Of a DNA stretch of 23,326 nt, positions 21,300 to 23,326 are shown one piece after another; within the stretch, counting starts at the first letter, position 1, and the number at the start of each line of letters is the position of its first letter. Location: positions 1 to 23,326 of the forward strand of contig DCVL01000027.1 of the NCBI GenBank assembly GCA_002328035.1, written 5' to 3'. A model generated the notes under the pieces. It searched no databases. It was not told where the DNA came from and saw only the letters and a list, made by a program, of their open reading frames with translations. This stretch comes from Geobacter sp. UBA2189. GTDB taxonomy: Bacteria > Desulfobacterota > Desulfuromonadia > Geobacterales > Pseudopelobacteraceae. A program made the translations under genes and the position numbers.

Positions 21300-21310
21300 A
21301 GTGTATACAG
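21300..21310. promoter_or_regulatory. Candidate operator, copy 2 (AGTGTATACAG)
   Basis: Exact reverse complement of the site at 17116-17126, centred about 67 bases before the dodecaheme cytochrome start. It is embedded in AT-rich DNA with TTTATTAAA just downstream, so it could overlap or flank the promoter. It suggests shared control of this cytochrome and the upstream complex operon. Confidence 0.4.
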
Positions 21311-21371
21311 TTTTATTAAATTTTTTACTTTCAATTTTTTGCTTCCGGTAGAACCGAGTCAGGAGATGATT

Positions 21372-22385
21372 ATGAGATTTGCAGCAACAGTTCTTATGAC
21401 AATAGCTATGCTCTGTCTGATTGCAACAAGCTGTCTTGCTATTAGCCTGAAGGACATTACCTACAACACAAAAGATGCCGGAAAGGTTGTATTCAGTCAC
21501 AACAAACATCTTGCGAAGAAATCAGCACATGGCACGCCTACTTTCAGCTGTGCATCATGCCATACCGGTAACAAGTCCAAAAAACATTATACTATGGCTG
21601 ATATGTATAAAGGCCAATCGTGCGGAGCCTGCCACAATGGCAAGCAGGCTTTTGATGCACATGAGTGCAGCAAGTGTCACCAAGTCAAAGAGATTGTATA
21701 TCAGGTAAAAGAAACCGGCCCTACACCATTTAGTCATAAGAAGCACCTCGCAAAGATTAAAGATTGTTCAACCTGCCACACGAAGATTTACAAGCTTGGT
21801 AAAAATCCAACTGTAACAATGGCTGAGATGGGTAAAGGCAAATCCTGTGGTGCTTGCCATGATGCTAAACGAGCTTTTGGTTTAAACAAGTGCGCCAAAT
21901 GCCACAGAAGCCCTGAGCTTACATACAAGACTCCACCTGTACCCAAGGCCAAATTCAGCCATGCATTCCATACGGCAGCCTACAGTTGCAATGATTGTCA
22001 CTCATCAATTGTTAAGCCAGATATGAGTAAAAATAAAAGAGTGTCAATGTCTGAGATGGAAAAAGGTAAATCATGTGGCGCCTGCCATGATGGCAAAACT
22101 GCTTTCCCTGTTACAGGTGATTGTGCAAAATGCCATACTGGTTTTAACGTACCGGCCAAACTGACCTTTAAAAACAAAAAAGGCAGCGTAATAGGTCACT
22201 TTAGTCATGAATTTCATACATATGCATACAACTGCAATGACTGCCACACGAAAATATATCCATATGGAAACGGAAAAAGGATTACAATGAAACAGATGGA
22301 AACGGGGTTGTCTTGTGGCGCTTGCCATGATGGAAAGACAGCATTTTCTGTAAAAGGTGATTGCTTGAAGTGCCATAAGAAGTAG
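21372..22385 (+). CDS. Dodecaheme c-type cytochrome made of four triheme c7-like units
   Basis: A 337-aa periplasmic cytochrome with a signal peptide (residues 1-24, ending SCLA). Twelve CXXCH motifs begin at C60, 84, 99, 132, 159, 174, 206, 235, 251, 288, 315 and 331. They fall into four units of three with the pattern FSHxxH - CxxCH - MxxMxKGxSCGACHxGKxAF - CxKCH. The layout matches the c7-polymer 'nanowire' cytochromes of Geobacter such as GSU1996 and OmcQ. In those proteins some hemes have His-Met ligation, and the conserved Met pairs (75/78, 150/153, 226/229, 306/309) are candidates here. I chose the ATG at 21372 (AGGAG six bases upstream); the ATG at 21366 directly abuts that SD. It is monocistronic. 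Confidence 0.92.
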   Translation: MRFAATVLMTIAMLCLIATSCLAISLKDITYNTKDAGKVVFSHNKHLAKKSAHGTPTFSCASCHTGNKSKKHYTMADMYKGQSCGACHNGKQAFDAHECSKCHQVKEIVYQVKETGPTPFSHKKHLAKIKDCSTCHTKIYKLGKNPTVTMAEMGKGKSCGACHDAKRAFGLNKCAKCHRSPELTYKTPPVPKAKFSHAFHTAAYSCNDCHSSIVKPDMSKNKRVSMSEMEKGKSCGACHDGKTAFPVTGDCAKCHTGFNVPAKLTFKNKKGSVIGHFSHEFHTYAYNCNDCHTKIYPYGNGKRITMKQMETGLSCGACHDGKTAFSVKGDCLKCHKK

Positions 22386-22404
22386 TAGTGGCTCTTAAAA
22401 ACTA

Positions 22405-22439
22405 AAAAAGCCGGTAAGGTTAGACCTTGCCGGCTTTTT
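22405..22439. terminator. Bidirectional intrinsic terminator
   Basis: A 16-bp stem (22405-22420 with 22424-22439) with one G-T position and a 3-nt loop, flanked by A and T runs. It can end both the plus-strand cytochrome and the minus-strand DUF155 gene (stop at 22456). Confidence 0.92.
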
Positions 22440-22455
22440 GTTATAATAGGGAGCG

Positions 22456-23289
22456 CTATACAAATAATTTTTGCCAGAGAGCCATTATGATCTCAAACGC
22501 TATAAGGATAATGATAATCCACTCAAGCCGTGCTGAACGGCGTGCGTGCGAAAGACCTGAAAAGACATCGGTTATATCAAGAAGTGTTTCAGATTTGTGT
22601 TTTATTTCCTGATAGCGTGGTGTTAGTTCAAACAGATTTGAAATAAAGAGATAAAACCTGTCGGCCTCTTCATTGTCCCAAGTTATCTCCGGTTTATCAA
22701 GTACCATTATGTGAGCTATTGATTTGTATTTAAAAGCTAGAACCGAAGAGGCCAGTTTAGCAAGCTGTTTGTCAGAAAGCTCCAGCACTCCATGTCCTAA
22801 TCGGGCAATCATGCCACCAACTTCATCAAAAACAGAGTCCACATCTTCCTCAATCCTTTCCAGTGCAACTGACTTGGCTATAACGAAACATATTATCTCA
22901 AGCAGATCCTGATTAAATAATGGCATTATGGCACAATCATTTGTAATTGATGGTTCAGCGGTAGGATTTATCAGAAGTTCATAATCTTCACGAAACGGGA
23001 GCTGAGGCTGCTCCTTTAATTGAAAGAGATGCTGTTTTAATCCTTCAATACAACGTGCAACAATATCATCGCGACAGTTAAGAAACACAACACCGCCAAA
23101 ATAATAGAGATATACCCATACAACATCGCTGGGATTAGAAGGGGTGAAAGTAACAGGATTGAGCCTCATAGGCTCTTCCCATCGATATTTTCGATCTATT
23201 CCGAGCTGTAGCGCAAGGCGGTTTAAATCCAGAACTCCACCTATGGCAAATGCTGTAAAACTATAGAGGCTGGTTTCCGCCTCAGACAT
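22456..23289 (-). CDS. RMD1/DUF155 (COG1723)-family protein with C-terminal membrane anchor
   Basis: A 277-aa protein of the family that includes yeast Rmd1 and mitochondrial RMND1. The N-terminal mixed alpha/beta part (DVVWVYLYYFGGVVFLNC, about 55-72) and the helical C-terminal part (LERIEEDVDSVFDEVGGM, RYQEIKHKSETLLDITDVFSGLSHARRS) are characteristic. A single tail-anchor helix ends the protein (LEWIIIILIAFEIIMALW, residues about 255-272), preceded by Arg residues, so the bulk is cytoplasmic. AAGGAG precedes the ATG. Biochemical function in bacteria is not known to me. Confidence 0.8.
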   Translation of the reverse strand: MSEAETSLYSFTAFAIGGVLDLNRLALQLGIDRKYRWEEPMRLNPVTFTPSNPSDVVWVYLYYFGGVVFLNCRDDIVARCIEGLKQHLFQLKEQPQLPFREDYELLINPTAEPSITNDCAIMPLFNQDLLEIICFVIAKSVALERIEEDVDSVFDEVGGMIARLGHGVLELSDKQLAKLASSVLAFKYKSIAHIMVLDKPEITWDNEEADRFYLFISNLFELTPRYQEIKHKSETLLDITDVFSGLSHARRSARLEWIIIILIAFEIIMALWQKLFV

Positions 23290-23326
23290 ATAAAAGACTC
23301 CTTATTCCATTTCTAATTCAAGAGCG

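Noticed and set aside
21331..21350. Possible sigma-54 site (TTTTTTGCTT) before the dodecaheme gene
   Set aside because: A TTGCT-like -12 is present but no GG doublet lies at the required -24 position.
1..23326. CRISPR arrays, tRNA or rRNA genes, prophage genes
   Set aside because: Reading both strands showed no regular short repeat-spacer pattern, no tRNA-like cloverleaf with CCA or TTCGA-type loops, and no phage structural genes.

Overview
The window looks like chromosome from a Geobacter-like bacterium (Desulfuromonadales/Geobacterales). The main reasons are a CbcSTU-type cytochrome/iron-sulfur/NrfD complex, a twelve-heme cytochrome built from four c7-type triheme units, a sigma-54 type promoter in front of the complex, and a DUF4212 plus VC_2705-type symporter pair. 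The assignment is an inference from gene content. No species is claimed.

Layout. Bases 1-6000 are an accessory region: the tail of an unknown gene, a hicAB toxin-antitoxin pair, a visibly GC-richer patch (about 930-3310), an IS110-family element, a small hypothetical gene and a second toxin-antitoxin pair. The GC-rich patch holds an internally duplicated membrane protein broken at a run of nine C, a 5'-truncated acetoacetate-decarboxylase-like remnant and an SDR oxidoreductase. The IS110 element has a long non-coding segment downstream of its transposase. Bases 6098-8301 hold two minus-strand housekeeping genes, aroF (DAHP synthase) and fabI (enoyl-ACP reductase). The aroF leader contains what looks like a complete transcription attenuator: a 31-residue leader peptide with 13 aromatic residues, a protector hairpin, an antiterminator and a terminator.

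Bases 8419-13028 are a tightly coupled plus-strand run: trmB, symporter small subunit, sodium:solute symporter, a DUF294/GlnD-like protein whose catalytic residues are replaced, and a TIM-barrel sugar isomerase-like protein. Bases 13249-17083 are a second run: an 82-residue unknown, a radical SAM protein, a SAM methyltransferase, a HAD-like protein and a five-heme cytochrome.

Bases 17316-21218 are the respiratory complex operon. It starts with a sigma-54-like promoter, then a small membrane protein, a receiver-like protein lacking the phospho-acceptor Asp, a 57-residue membrane protein, a five-heme cytochrome (CbcS-like), a Tat-exported four-cluster ferredoxin subunit (CbcT-like) and an NrfD membrane subunit (CbcU-like), and ends at a terminator. 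The expected job is electron exchange between the quinone pool and periplasmic cytochromes. The dodecaheme cytochrome follows at 21372-22385 and shares an 11-bp palindromic-core site with the complex operon. A minus-strand RMD1/DUF155-type protein closes the window.

No tRNA, rRNA or CRISPR array was seen. The best candidates for something little described are the aroF attenuator, the possible RNA-encoding flank of the IS110 element, and the pseudo-enzyme and pseudo-receiver proteins sitting inside transport and respiration operons.
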